Notes: generated by a model from the letters alone, not told the origin. A DNA stretch of 13,375 bases from an uncultured Paracoccaceae bacterium (GCA_937927885.1 CALEZJ010000231.1:1-13375), one strand, 5' to 3'. Shown: positions 6,749 through 12,599, numbered from the stretch's first letter. A program made the numbers and translations.

Positions 6749-7006
6749 TCAACCCCGCAGGAGCGGGTCGAGCCCGCCCTCGCGGTCCAGAAGGTGCAGA
6801 TCGTCGCTGCCGCCGATGTGACGATCCCCGATGAAGATCTGCGGCACGGTGCGCCGACCCGCGGCGCGGCGGAGCATCTCGGCCCGGCGCTCGGGGTCGG
6901 CCTCGACGTTGAATTCGGTGAATTGCGCACCCTTCGATTTCAGCAGGCGCTTGGCGGCGGCGCAGTAGCCGCACCAGGGGGTGGTGTAGATCTCGATCAC
7001 CGGCAT
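6749..7006 (-). CDS. grxC: Glutaredoxin 3
   Basis: An 85-residue dithiol glutaredoxin of normal length. The active site is CGYC (Cys12, Cys15), followed by the glutathione-binding TVPQIFI loop (cis-Pro55) and the GGSDDL motif (65-70). It reduces protein disulfides and glutathionylated proteins using glutathione in the cytoplasm. The ATG at 7006 has AAGGA upstream. It follows comF after 59 bases and precedes the Nit-type amidase by 4 bases, an arrangement common in alphaproteobacteria. Confidence 0.97.
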   Translation of the reverse strand: MPVIEIYTTPWCGYCAAAKRLLKSKGAQFTEFNVEADPERRAEMLRRAAGRRTVPQIFIGDRHIGGSDDLHLLDREGGLDPLLRG

Positions 7007-7030
7007 GGCACATCCTTTGCGTTTGAAGAG

Positions 7031-7059
7031 GATGTAGTGCGCGAAAGGCCGGTTGTGAA
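7031..7059 (-). promoter_or_regulatory. Possible promoter of grxC-nit-marR
   Basis: On the minus strand TTCACA (7059-7054), 17-base spacer, TACATC (7036-7031), giving a start near 7024 and a leader of under 20 bases before grxC. It lies in the 59-base comF-grxC gap and would let the last three genes be read without comF. The -10 is weak. Confidence 0.35.
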
Positions 7060-7065
7060 CCTCTT

Positions 7066-7845
7066 TCAGGGATCGTGCAGGACCCGGGCCAGGATGACGA
7101 TGCCCACATCGTCCGCGCCGGCAGCGAAACTGGCCTCGGCGGCGGCGGCCAGCGTCGCGCCCGAGGTCATCACGTCATCCACCAGCAGGATGTGGCGCCC
7201 CGGAATGCGTGCGGCCCGGCGCGGATGGGCGGTGATCGCGCCCTGCAGGTTCAGGAATCGCCCCTCGCGCGAGCGGCCGTCCTGCGAGAGGGTCGGGCGG
7301 CTGCGCACCAGCAGGTCCGGGCACAGGGGCAGGCCGGTTTCCTGCGCAAGGGCACGGGCCAGCAGGGCGGACTGGTTGTAGCGGCGCTGGAACAGGCGCC
7401 AGCGGTGCAACGGGACCGGCGCCAGCAGGGTGTCCGGCCGCAGCATCGGGGCGGCGGCGCGGGCCAGCCAGCGGCCGGCCGGGCGGGCGATGTCGTGGCG
7501 GTCGCCGTGTTTCAGCGCCAGCACCAGCCTGCGGCCGACATCGCCATAGGTCAGCGCGGCGCGGCCCTTGCTCCAGGGGCGGGCGATGCGCAGGCAATCG
7601 TCGCAATGGACGGGCCGCCCCTCGTCCTCGCCGGGCAGCGGGGTGCCGCAAAGATCGCAGACCAGCCCGTGGACAAAGGGAGTCTGGCCCCAGCAGCGCG
7701 CGCAGAGGGTGCCGGGCTCAAAGACCGCCTCGTCGCAGGAAAGGCAGGTCGGGGGAAAGAGCGTGTCGATCATGCCGCGCAGAGCGGTACGGGCCAGGGA
7801 GAGCCCCTTGACTTCGCCGTGCGGGGTGTCCTTGAACAACACCAT
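7066..7845 (-). CDS. ComF-family protein (zinc-ribbon plus phosphoribosyltransferase fold)
   Basis: A 259-residue protein. The N-terminal third holds four CxxC pairs (Cys34/37, 48/51, 63/66, 81/84), as in the zinc-binding head of ComF. The C-terminal phosphoribosyltransferase domain has the PRPP loop ILLVDDVMTSGATL (219-232) and the YNQSALLARALA segment (156-167). ComF is needed for DNA uptake in naturally competent bacteria, probably acting on single-stranded DNA entry with ComFA or PriA; in alphaproteobacteria it is widespread without proven competence. The ATG at 7845 is supported by AGGGGG seven bases upstream; the alternative Met25 has no ribosome site. The start codon overlaps that of the divergent methyltransferase gene. 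Confidence 0.9.
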   Translation of the reverse strand: MVLFKDTPHGEVKGLSLARTALRGMIDTLFPPTCLSCDEAVFEPGTLCARCWGQTPFVHGLVCDLCGTPLPGEDEGRPVHCDDCLRIARPWSKGRAALTYGDVGRRLVLALKHGDRHDIARPAGRWLARAAAPMLRPDTLLAPVPLHRWRLFQRRYNQSALLARALAQETGLPLCPDLLVRSRPTLSQDGRSREGRFLNLQGAITAHPRRAARIPGRHILLVDDVMTSGATLAAAAEASFAAGADDVGIVILARVLHDP

Positions 7846-8704
7846 GACTGCACCCCCTATCCCCCTGTTGACCGACCGCGCCGCGCTGGAGCGGTTTCGC
7901 GCCCGCGCCCTCGGCGCCCCCGCGCTGTTCCTGCACGAGGATGCGGCGGACGATGTTCAGGAAAGACTCAGCGAGGTTAACAGAAGGTTTACGGCGCCCG
8001 CCGTGGTGACGCCTTTTGCGCAGGTCTGGGAAGGACGGCTGCCCGGCGCGCGGATTGTCGCTGACACGCCTGTGCTGGACCTGGAACCCGGTGCGCATGA
8101 TCTGGTGATTCACGCGCTGGGATTGCACTGGGCGGATGATCCTCTGGGCCAGATCATCCAGTGCCGCCGCGCGCTGCGGGCCGACGGGCTGTTCCTGGGC
8201 GTCACCTTTGGCGGCCAGACCCTGCACGAATTGCGCGCCGCGATGGCCGAGGCCGAGGCCGAAGTGACCGGCGGCCTGTCGCCCCGGGTGGTGCCGATGG
8301 GCGAGATCCGCGATCTGGGCGCTCTGGTGCAGCGCGCGGGGCTGGCGCTGCCGGTGGCGGATGCGTTTTCGCGCCGAATCCTGTATCGCGACCTCATGCA
8401 TCTGGTGCGCGATCTGCGGGCGATGGGCGAAGGGAACGCGCTGGCCACCCGCCACCGCGCTCCGCTGCCGCGGGCCCTGATCGCCCGGGCGGCGCAGATC
8501 TACGCGCAGGGCTTTGGCGATGCCGAGGGGCGGATCCCGGTGACCGTGGAAACCATCGTGCTGACGGGCTGGGCGCCCGCGGACAGCCAGCCCAAACCCT
8601 TGCGCCCGGGTTCGGCGGCGGCGCGGCTGGCCGATGCGCTGGGGGCCGTGGAAATGCCACTGGAACCCGCGCCAATTGCCACACCCGGACGCGCAAGGGA
8701 TTGA
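7844..8704 (+). CDS. NDUFAF5/BioC-like methyltransferase-fold protein lacking the usual SAM motif I
   Basis: A 286-residue protein. The N-terminus FRARALGAPALFLHEDAADDVQERL, in two parts, is the typical opening of NDUFAF5-like proteins. ALGLHWADDP (91-100), RRALRADGLFLGVTFGG (108-124) and the GLSPRVVPMGEIRDLGALVQRAG stretch (144-166) match the NDUFAF5/BioC core. NDUFAF5 is a mitochondrial complex I assembly factor that hydroxylates an arginine of the NDUFS7 subunit, while BioC methylates malonyl-ACP in biotin synthesis. The glycine-rich SAM loop expected around residues 55-80 is not recognisable: that region reads VVTPFAQVWEGRLPGARIV and lacks a GxGxG pattern. Start ATG 7844 shares two bases with the divergent comF start and has no Shine-Dalgarno. 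hemH follows after 52 bases. Confidence 0.82.
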   Translation: MTAPPIPLLTDRAALERFRARALGAPALFLHEDAADDVQERLSEVNRRFTAPAVVTPFAQVWEGRLPGARIVADTPVLDLEPGAHDLVIHALGLHWADDPLGQIIQCRRALRADGLFLGVTFGGQTLHELRAAMAEAEAEVTGGLSPRVVPMGEIRDLGALVQRAGLALPVADAFSRRILYRDLMHLVRDLRAMGEGNALATRHRAPLPRALIARAAQIYAQGFGDAEGRIPVTVETIVLTGWAPADSQPKPLRPGSAAARLADALGAVEMPLEPAPIATPGRARD

Positions 8705-8728
8705 CCTGCCGCGCGGTGCCGCTAGTTG
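8701..8728 (+). promoter_or_regulatory. Possible hemH promoter and inverted repeat
   Basis: TTGACC (8701-8706), 16-base spacer, TAGTTG (8723-8728), overlapping the end of the preceding gene. The same stretch forms an interrupted inverted repeat, TTGACCTGCC (8701-8710) with GGCAG/GTCAA (8730-8743, 3-base bulge). It could therefore be a promoter with operator, or an intercistronic RNA hairpin just before the hemH ribosome site. These readings are alternatives. Confidence 0.35.
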
Positions 8729-8756
8729 GGGCAGGTTGTCAAGGAAAGGACTGCCG

Positions 8757-9818
8757 ATGAGCCAGATGGACACGCCCGGGCAAGGCCGACTGGCGCATGC
8801 GCCCGCCGATCATCCGCCTGTGGCGCGCGCGCGGATCGGCGTGCTGATCGCCAATCTGGGCACGCCTGACAGCCCGGATTACTGGCCGATGCGGCGCTAT
8901 CTGAACGAGTTCCTGTCGGACAAGCGGGTGATCGACATTCCCGCCTGGAAATGGCAGCCGCTGTTGCAATTGATCATCCTGTCAAAGCGGCCTTTCACCT
9001 CGGGCGCGAATTACCGGTCGATCTGGAACCAGGAGGCCAATGAAAGCCCGCTGATGACGATCACCCGGGACCAGACCGCCGCCCTTCGCGCGCGGATGGA
9101 GGCGGCGTTTGGCGGGCAGGTGATGGTCGAATTCTGCATGCGCTACGGCAATCCCTCGACCCGCTCGGTGGTGGACCGGATGGTGCAGGCGGGCTGCGAG
9201 AAGATCCTGTTCTTTCCGCTCTATCCGCAATACGCGGGCGCCACGACCGCCACCGCCAACGACCAGTTCTTTCGCGCGCTGATGACCCAGAAATGGCAGC
9301 CCGCCGCGCGCACGGTCCCGGCCTATTTCGACCATCCGCTCTATATCGAGGCGCTGGCGCAATCGGTCGAGCGCGCCTATGCCGCCGCCGAGGTCCGGCC
9401 CGAGGTCCTGGTCGCGTCGTATCACGGGATGCCGCAGCGCTATCTGCGCGAGGGCGATCCCTATCACTGCCAGTGCATGAAGACGACGCGGCTGCTGCGC
9501 GAACGGCTGGGGTGGGCGCCCGAGGCGATTCACACCAGCTTTCAATCGGTGTTCGGGCGCGAGGAATGGCTGCGGCCCTATACCGTTCAACATGTTGTGA
9601 AGCTGGCCGAATCGGGGATCAAGCGAATCGCGGTCATCGCGCCGGCCTTTTCGGCCGATTGCATCGAGACGCTGGAGGAAATCCAGGGCGAGATCTGCGA
9701 GGCGTTTGAGCACGCCGGCGGCGAGAGCTTTACCTATATCCCCTGCCTCAACGACGATTCGGCACATGTCGAGGCGCTGGCCGCGATCGTCACCGACAAC
9801 CTGCGCGGCTGGATCTGA
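8757..9818 (+). CDS. hemH: Ferrochelatase
   Basis: A 353-residue enzyme inserting Fe2+ into protoporphyrin IX, the last step of protohaem synthesis. Visible motifs are VLIANLGTPDSP (29-40), FCMRYGNPS (126-134), the LFFPLYPQYAG substrate-cleft segment (151-161), catalytic His223 in SYHGMPQRYL, YHCQC (236-240), and the acidic DCIETLEEI (301-309, Glu304), all conserved in ferrochelatases. The ATG at 8757 follows AAGGAAAGGA. The roughly 25 N-terminal residues before the conserved core are variable in the family. It is on the same strand as the methyltransferase-like gene, 52 bases downstream, possibly with its own promoter, and ends before a bidirectional hairpin. Haem supply fits the respiratory-redox setting of the neighbouring Reg genes. 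Confidence 0.97.
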   Translation: MSQMDTPGQGRLAHAPADHPPVARARIGVLIANLGTPDSPDYWPMRRYLNEFLSDKRVIDIPAWKWQPLLQLIILSKRPFTSGANYRSIWNQEANESPLMTITRDQTAALRARMEAAFGGQVMVEFCMRYGNPSTRSVVDRMVQAGCEKILFFPLYPQYAGATTATANDQFFRALMTQKWQPAARTVPAYFDHPLYIEALAQSVERAYAAAEVRPEVLVASYHGMPQRYLREGDPYHCQCMKTTRLLRERLGWAPEAIHTSFQSVFGREEWLRPYTVQHVVKLAESGIKRIAVIAPAFSADCIETLEEIQGEICEAFEHAGGESFTYIPCLNDDSAHVEALAAIVTDNLRGWI

Positions 9819-9829
9819 AGGCGCCAAAG

Positions 9830-9864
9830 CCAAAGGGGGCCGGGCATAAGCCCGACCCCCTTGG
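9830..9864. terminator. Shared hairpin terminator between hemH and the 58-residue protein gene
   Basis: Stem AAGGGGG-c-CGGGC (9833-9845) with GCCCG-a-CCCCCTT (9850-9862), one C/A mismatch and an ATAA loop. It starts 14 bases after the hemH stop. No long T-run follows on the plus strand (TTGGTGG); on the minus strand TTTGGCTTTGG follows, which is moderately U-rich. The convergent position suggests a bidirectional role. Confidence 0.65.
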
Positions 9865-9923
9865 TGGATCAGCGGTTCCGAGACCGGATTTCGCAGGGAA
9901 ACCCGGCCCGGAAACCCGTCAAA

Positions 9924-10100
9924 TCACAGGGCAACAGCCGCGATGACCAGCAGCAGGAGCAGCGGGATCACGATGCCGCCGACCGACGACGACGAGTGAG
10001 CCACGACAACTTCCGGCTCGACGATCGGAGTGGTGTAGCCCGAAGCGAAAGCGGCGGTGCCAACGGTGGCCAGCACGGCGGCGAGAGCAAGTTTCTTCAT
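9924..10100 (-). CDS. Conserved-looking 58-residue secreted/membrane micro-protein
   Basis: A strong ribosome site, GGAGG, lies 5 bases before the ATG at 10100. It gives a 58-residue product: a signal peptide (MKKLALAAVLATVGTAAFA, predicted cleavage after residue 19), a short polar part with TTPIVEPEVVVAHSSSS (23-39), then a hydrophobic segment from about 41 to the last residue (GGIVIPLLLLLVIAAVAL). The mature form would be a 39-residue peptide with an outward N-terminus anchored by its C-terminal helix. The frame extends to 10253 but that part lacks protein character. It may belong to a small family downstream of hemH in Rhodobacteraceae, an impression not checked. The function is unknown; a single-helix accessory subunit of a membrane complex is one possibility. 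Confidence 0.8.
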   Translation of the reverse strand: MKKLALAAVLATVGTAAFASGYTTPIVEPEVVVAHSSSSVGGIVIPLLLLLVIAAVAL

Positions 10101-10194
10101 GTCAACCTCCAGTATTCGCACGGCCCTGTTTTTGTTTGAGGACAGGAACATGCACCCAAGACGATACCTCGTAATGCCTTCAAAAGCAGGTTGT

Positions 10195-10242
10195 GCGGCG
10201 AATTGCAACCGGGCAAATGGGCCCTCGCCACCGGTTCGCCGC
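10195..10242 (-). repeat. Inverted repeat in the gap between L,D-transpeptidase and micro-protein genes
   Basis: GCGGCGAA (10195-10202) and TTCGCCGC (10235-10242) are perfect 8-base arms. Inside them AACCGG (10207-10212) and CCGGTT (10231-10236) form a further pairing that shares the TT. The structure lies just after the transpeptidase stop in a 149-base gap. It could be an end-of-transcript or processing hairpin; no U-run follows on the minus strand. Confidence 0.5.
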
Positions 10243-10249
10243 AATGTCG

Positions 10250-10879
10250 TCAAATAAGCAACACCTGCGTGCCGATCCGGGCAAAGCTGTAAAGTTCGGC
10301 GATATGCTCGTTGTAAAGCCCGATACAGCCGTTGGACGAGCGCCGGCCGATCTTGCGGGTGTCATGGGTGCCGTGGACGCGGTAATATTCCCACGACAGG
10401 TAAAGCGCATGCGTTCCCAGCGGGTTGTCGGGGCCGGGGCCGACGTATTCGGGCCATTCCGGGTTACGCTGGCGCATCGACGGGGTCGGCCGCCATTCCG
10501 GGCCCACCACCATGCGGGTGACATGGGTCATGCCGCGGCGGGTCAGCTCATCGGTCATCGGCACTGACGACGGGTAAAGCCGATAAGTGCTGGCGTCCTC
10601 GGACCAGAAATGCACGCAGCGGCTGTCGGTATCGGCCAGAATCGCGCCCCGCTGCAGGTTGCTGAAATAGTCGCGCCAGTCGAGCGTGCGGAAACTGGAC
10701 AGGTTGCGGCGCACGGTCTCGCGCACATCGTCCTCGAGCTCGGTCGAATTGGCCATGGACGAGGGTGCGGGAGGCGTTGTCTGGGCCCAGACGGTCGGCG
10801 CGGAAAGCGTCCCACCCAGAGCGGCGGTGCCAGCCAGAAAACCGCGGCGGCTGAGCCGGCGAAACGGGTCATTCGTCAT
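10250..10879 (-). CDS. Tat-exported L,D-transpeptidase (YkuD family)
   Basis: A 209-residue protein. A twin-arginine signal peptide, LSRRGFLAG (9-17), with a hydrophobic stretch and probable cleavage after WAQ (31-33), sends it folded to the periplasm. The YkuD catalytic region is HGTHDTRKIGRRSSNGCIGL, with His169 and nucleophile Cys185. Such enzymes make 3-3 cross-links in peptidoglycan or attach proteins to it. The segment MVVGPEWRPTPSMRQRNPEW, before YVGPGPDNPLG, is typical of the ErfK/YbiS branch. Start ATG 10879 has GAGG eight bases upstream. A predicted promoter lies at 10915-10943. It is divergent from a CAP-domain lipoprotein and about 0.7 kb from a second L,D-transpeptidase, which it does not closely resemble outside the active site. 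Confidence 0.92.
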   Translation of the reverse strand: MTNDPFRRLSRRGFLAGTAALGGTLSAPTVWAQTTPPAPSSMANSTELEDDVRETVRRNLSSFRTLDWRDYFSNLQRGAILADTDSRCVHFWSEDASTYRLYPSSVPMTDELTRRGMTHVTRMVVGPEWRPTPSMRQRNPEWPEYVGPGPDNPLGTHALYLSWEYYRVHGTHDTRKIGRRSSNGCIGLYNEHIAELYSFARIGTQVLLI

Positions 10880-10914
10880 GTCGAGTGCCTCAAGGATGTA
10901 GGGATTTTTCCCAT

Positions 10915-10943
10915 GCTATAAGGCAAAATCCGGCACTTCGCAA
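10915..10943 (-). promoter_or_regulatory. Predicted promoter of the Tat L,D-transpeptidase gene
   Basis: On the minus strand TTGCGA (10943-10938), 17-base spacer, TATAGC (10920-10915), with start near 10908 and about 28 bases of leader. It lies in the 150-base divergent gap shared with the CAP lipoprotein gene. Confidence 0.5.
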
Positions 10944-10974
10944 CGCGGCGCGGCGAAATCACGCCGAGTTGCAT

Positions 10975-11003
10975 TTGAACTTTCCCGGCGCTTTGGCTAT
11001 TGC
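10975..11003 (+). promoter_or_regulatory. Predicted promoter of the CAP lipoprotein gene
   Basis: TTGAAC (10975-10980), 17-base spacer, TATTGC (10998-11003), with start near 11010 and about 20 bases before the ATG at 11030. Its position rules out the upstream in-frame ATG at 11000 as the main start. Confidence 0.5.
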
Positions 11004-11029
11004 GGGGGCAACCAACCCACAGGTTCCTC

Positions 11030-11572
11030 ATGCCCAGCCCCGTCCATCCCGCCCTGCTCGCCCTTGCGGCGCTTGCCGCCTGCACCTCGCCGGGCACACC
11101 GATGCGGATGGGGCCGGATGGCCGACCGGTTCCGGTGATCTATCGCATCACCGATCGCGAGGTTCCGCGCATCCAGACGCGGATGCGCGATGCGATCAAT
11201 TCGGTGCGCGCGCAAAGCGGGCTGGCCCCCGTCGAATTCAGCGTGCCGCTTACCTCGGCGGCGGCGACGCATGCGCGCGACATGTCGGTGCAGGGGCGGC
11301 CCTGGCATTTCGGTTCGGACGGCTCGTCGCCGATCGACCGGGTGCGGCGCGTCGGCTATACCGGGCTGTTCCTGGGCGAGACGATCTCGGAGACCTACGA
11401 GACCGAACTGGAAACCCTGACCGCCTGGCTGGAACAGCGCGACACCCGTGCGATCATCCTGGAACCCCGCATCCGCGAGATCGGCTTTTCCTGGTATCAG
11501 GAGGCCAACGGCAAGCTGTGGTGGGTCCTGACCACCGGCGTCACCGAGGGGCTTCCCGGCACGCCCGCCTGA
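11030..11572 (+). CDS. CAP/SCP-domain lipoprotein
   Basis: A 180-residue envelope protein. The signal peptide ends in the lipobox ALAAC, so Cys18 would be lipidated. A CAP (SCP/PR-1) domain covers about 50-170: the RMRDAINSVRAQSGLAPV helix with the N-x-x-R pattern, His81 in THARDM, Glu117 in GETIS, and the closing IGFSWYQEANGKLWWVLTTG, in which residues of this type form the CAP cavity. The usual second His of the cavity may be His93 or replaced. Bacterial CAP proteins are secreted or surface proteins of mostly unknown function. An upstream ATG in frame (11000) would hide the lipobox behind ten extra residues and is disfavoured. It stands between two L,D-transpeptidases, which suggests cell-wall association. 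Confidence 0.88.
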   Translation: MPSPVHPALLALAALAACTSPGTPMRMGPDGRPVPVIYRITDREVPRIQTRMRDAINSVRAQSGLAPVEFSVPLTSAAATHARDMSVQGRPWHFGSDGSSPIDRVRRVGYTGLFLGETISETYETELETLTAWLEQRDTRAIILEPRIREIGFSWYQEANGKLWWVLTTGVTEGLPGTPA

Positions 11573-11582
11573 TTCTGGCGGA

Positions 11583-11595
11583 GGCAGGGCCTGCC
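11583..11595. terminator. Small hairpin at the CAP / L,D-transpeptidase convergent end
   Basis: GGCAG-GGC-CTGCC lies in the 24 bases separating two convergent stop codons. The stem is only 5 bp and has no U-run, so any terminator role is weak; nothing better is visible in this gap. Confidence 0.3.
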
Positions 11596-11596
11596 G

Positions 11597-12097
11597 TCAC
11601 GGCAAGATCATGATCGGTGTCTGCAATCCGACCATGGAATAGATCTCCTCGATCTCGCGGTCGGTGACGGTGATGCAGCCGACCGACCAGTCACCCCGCG
11701 CGCGGCGGTGATTCGGCCCGCGCCCGTGGATGAAGATGTCGCCGCCCGGATCGACCCCCAACTCGCGCGCCCGGGCGCGGTCGGCCTCGTTGGGATAGGA
11801 TATTCCGACCGACAGATGATAGGCGCTCTGCGGATTGCGCCGGTCGATGTGGTAAAGTCCCTCGGGGGTGCGCCCGTCGCCCTCGCGCTCCTTGTGGCCC
11901 TCGGGCGCGAAGCCCAGTCCGATCTCGTAGCGTCTCAACACGGTCTCGCCGTGCAGCAACTCCATCGTCCGATCGGTCTTGTAGACGCGGATTTCGGTCA
12001 CCTGGGGCCCGTCATAGCTCAGGAACCGCGGCCCGCGCGCACAGGCGGCCAGGAGGCTGAGCAGCAAGAGACGGCGGGTCAGGCTCAGTCCAGCCAA
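11597..12097 (-). CDS. Lipoprotein L,D-transpeptidase (YkuD family), TTG start
   Basis: A 166-residue protein. The lipobox SLLAAC gives lipidated Cys19. The YkuD domain covers about 34-166: IRVYKTDRTMELL, GDGRTPEGLYHI, and the active site IFIHGRGPNH...GDWSVGCITV with His124 and nucleophile Cys141. It resembles the periplasmic murein L,D-transpeptidase/YafK-type branch. The only start that keeps the signal peptide is TTG at 12097, and GAGGAG lies exactly seven bases upstream (12105-12110), so I accept it. It overlaps the Nudix gene's end by 13 bases, implying translational coupling. It ends convergently 24 bases from the CAP gene. Confidence 0.9.
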   Translation of the reverse strand: MAGLSLTRRLLLLSLLAACARGPRFLSYDGPQVTEIRVYKTDRTMELLHGETVLRRYEIGLGFAPEGHKEREGDGRTPEGLYHIDRRNPQSAYHLSVGISYPNEADRARARELGVDPGGDIFIHGRGPNHRRARGDWSVGCITVTDREIEEIYSMVGLQTPIMILP

Positions 12098-12531
12098 TGG
12101 GTCACTCCTCGAAGAAAGGCCGCGTCGCCGGGGTTGCCCAGGCGGTCGGCCGCATCGTCAGGGTTCATCCAGTGCGCGCTGTGGCCCGGTTCGGACGGCG
12201 GGCCGTGGCGGCGCACGGGCAGCGCCAGAAAGATCATACACAGCTTTTCCGCCCAGAGGTCATATTCCGGCATGTAGGTGAAGCGCCGGAACGTCCCCAG
12301 ACGCCGCACCTGGCCGATGTGCCAGCCGGTTTCCTCGAACACCTCGCGGTGGAGGGCGCGCAACGGCGATTCGCCCGGGTCGATCCCGCCGCCGGGCAAC
12401 TGGAATTCCGGCCAGGGGTCTTTCTGATGGGTCAGCAGCACCCGCCCGCCGCGCCACAGCACGGCATAGGCACCCGGCCTGCGGGTATAGCGCCGGTCAG
12501 CCTCGCGCGGGGTGCCATAGCGTCGTATCAT
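12085..12531 (-). CDS. Nudix hydrolase
   Basis: A 148-residue protein with a complete Nudix box at 48-70: Gly48, Glu54, then REVFEETGW (62-70), fitting GX5EX7REUXEEXGU exactly. Such enzymes cleave nucleoside diphosphates linked to another group (damaged nucleotides, sugar nucleotides, dinucleotides); the substrate cannot be read from the sequence. Start ATG 12531 follows GAGGAAA. It is the first gene of a two-gene unit with the lipoprotein L,D-transpeptidase and is divergent from hslO over a 108-base gap. Confidence 0.93.
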   Translation of the reverse strand: MIRRYGTPREADRRYTRRPGAYAVLWRGGRVLLTHQKDPWPEFQLPGGGIDPGESPLRALHREVFEETGWHIGQVRRLGTFRRFTYMPEYDLWAEKLCMIFLALPVRRHGPPSEPGHSAHWMNPDDAADRLGNPGDAAFLRGVTHWLD

Positions 12532-12571
12532 CGGCTTTCCTCTGTGCGGGGCGGCGAATCACGGTTGCCCC

Positions 12572-12599
12572 CTTGGCCCGGGCCTTGGCATTCCTATAT
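12572..12599 (+). promoter_or_regulatory. Predicted RpoH (heat-shock) promoter of hslO
   Basis: CTTG at 12572-12575, a 17-base spacer, then CCTATAT at 12593-12599. This matches the heat-shock consensus described in alphaproteobacteria (CTTG-N17/18-CYTATNT) at every specified position up to the final T. Transcription would start near 12606, about 34 bases before hslO, whose product Hsp33 is a known heat and oxidative-stress chaperone. The gene identity and promoter type support each other. Confidence 0.65.

Noticed and set aside
5938..6834. 298-residue plus-strand frame over the amidase gene
   Set aside because: Antisense shadow; the minus strand has the full Glu-Lys-Cys nitrilase triad.
6745..6930. 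Upstream extension of the amidase gene by 62 codons
   Set aside because: It would overlap grxC in another frame and the residues are Arg/Ser/Pro-rich with no family match; the start at 6744 gives the canonical N-terminus.
7011..7034. CATCCT...AGGATG inverted repeat that could mask the grxC ribosome site
   Set aside because: Only 6 bp, and the predicted transcription start near 7024 would remove half of it; kept out as likely chance.
7075..7980. 301-residue plus-strand frame over comF
   Set aside because: Composition is shadow-like and the opposite strand holds the CxxC pairs and PRPP loop of ComF.
10101..10253. 51-codon upstream extension of the 58-residue micro-protein
   Set aside because: It lacks a ribosome site and would bury an excellent signal peptide; GGAGG sits just before the ATG at 10100.
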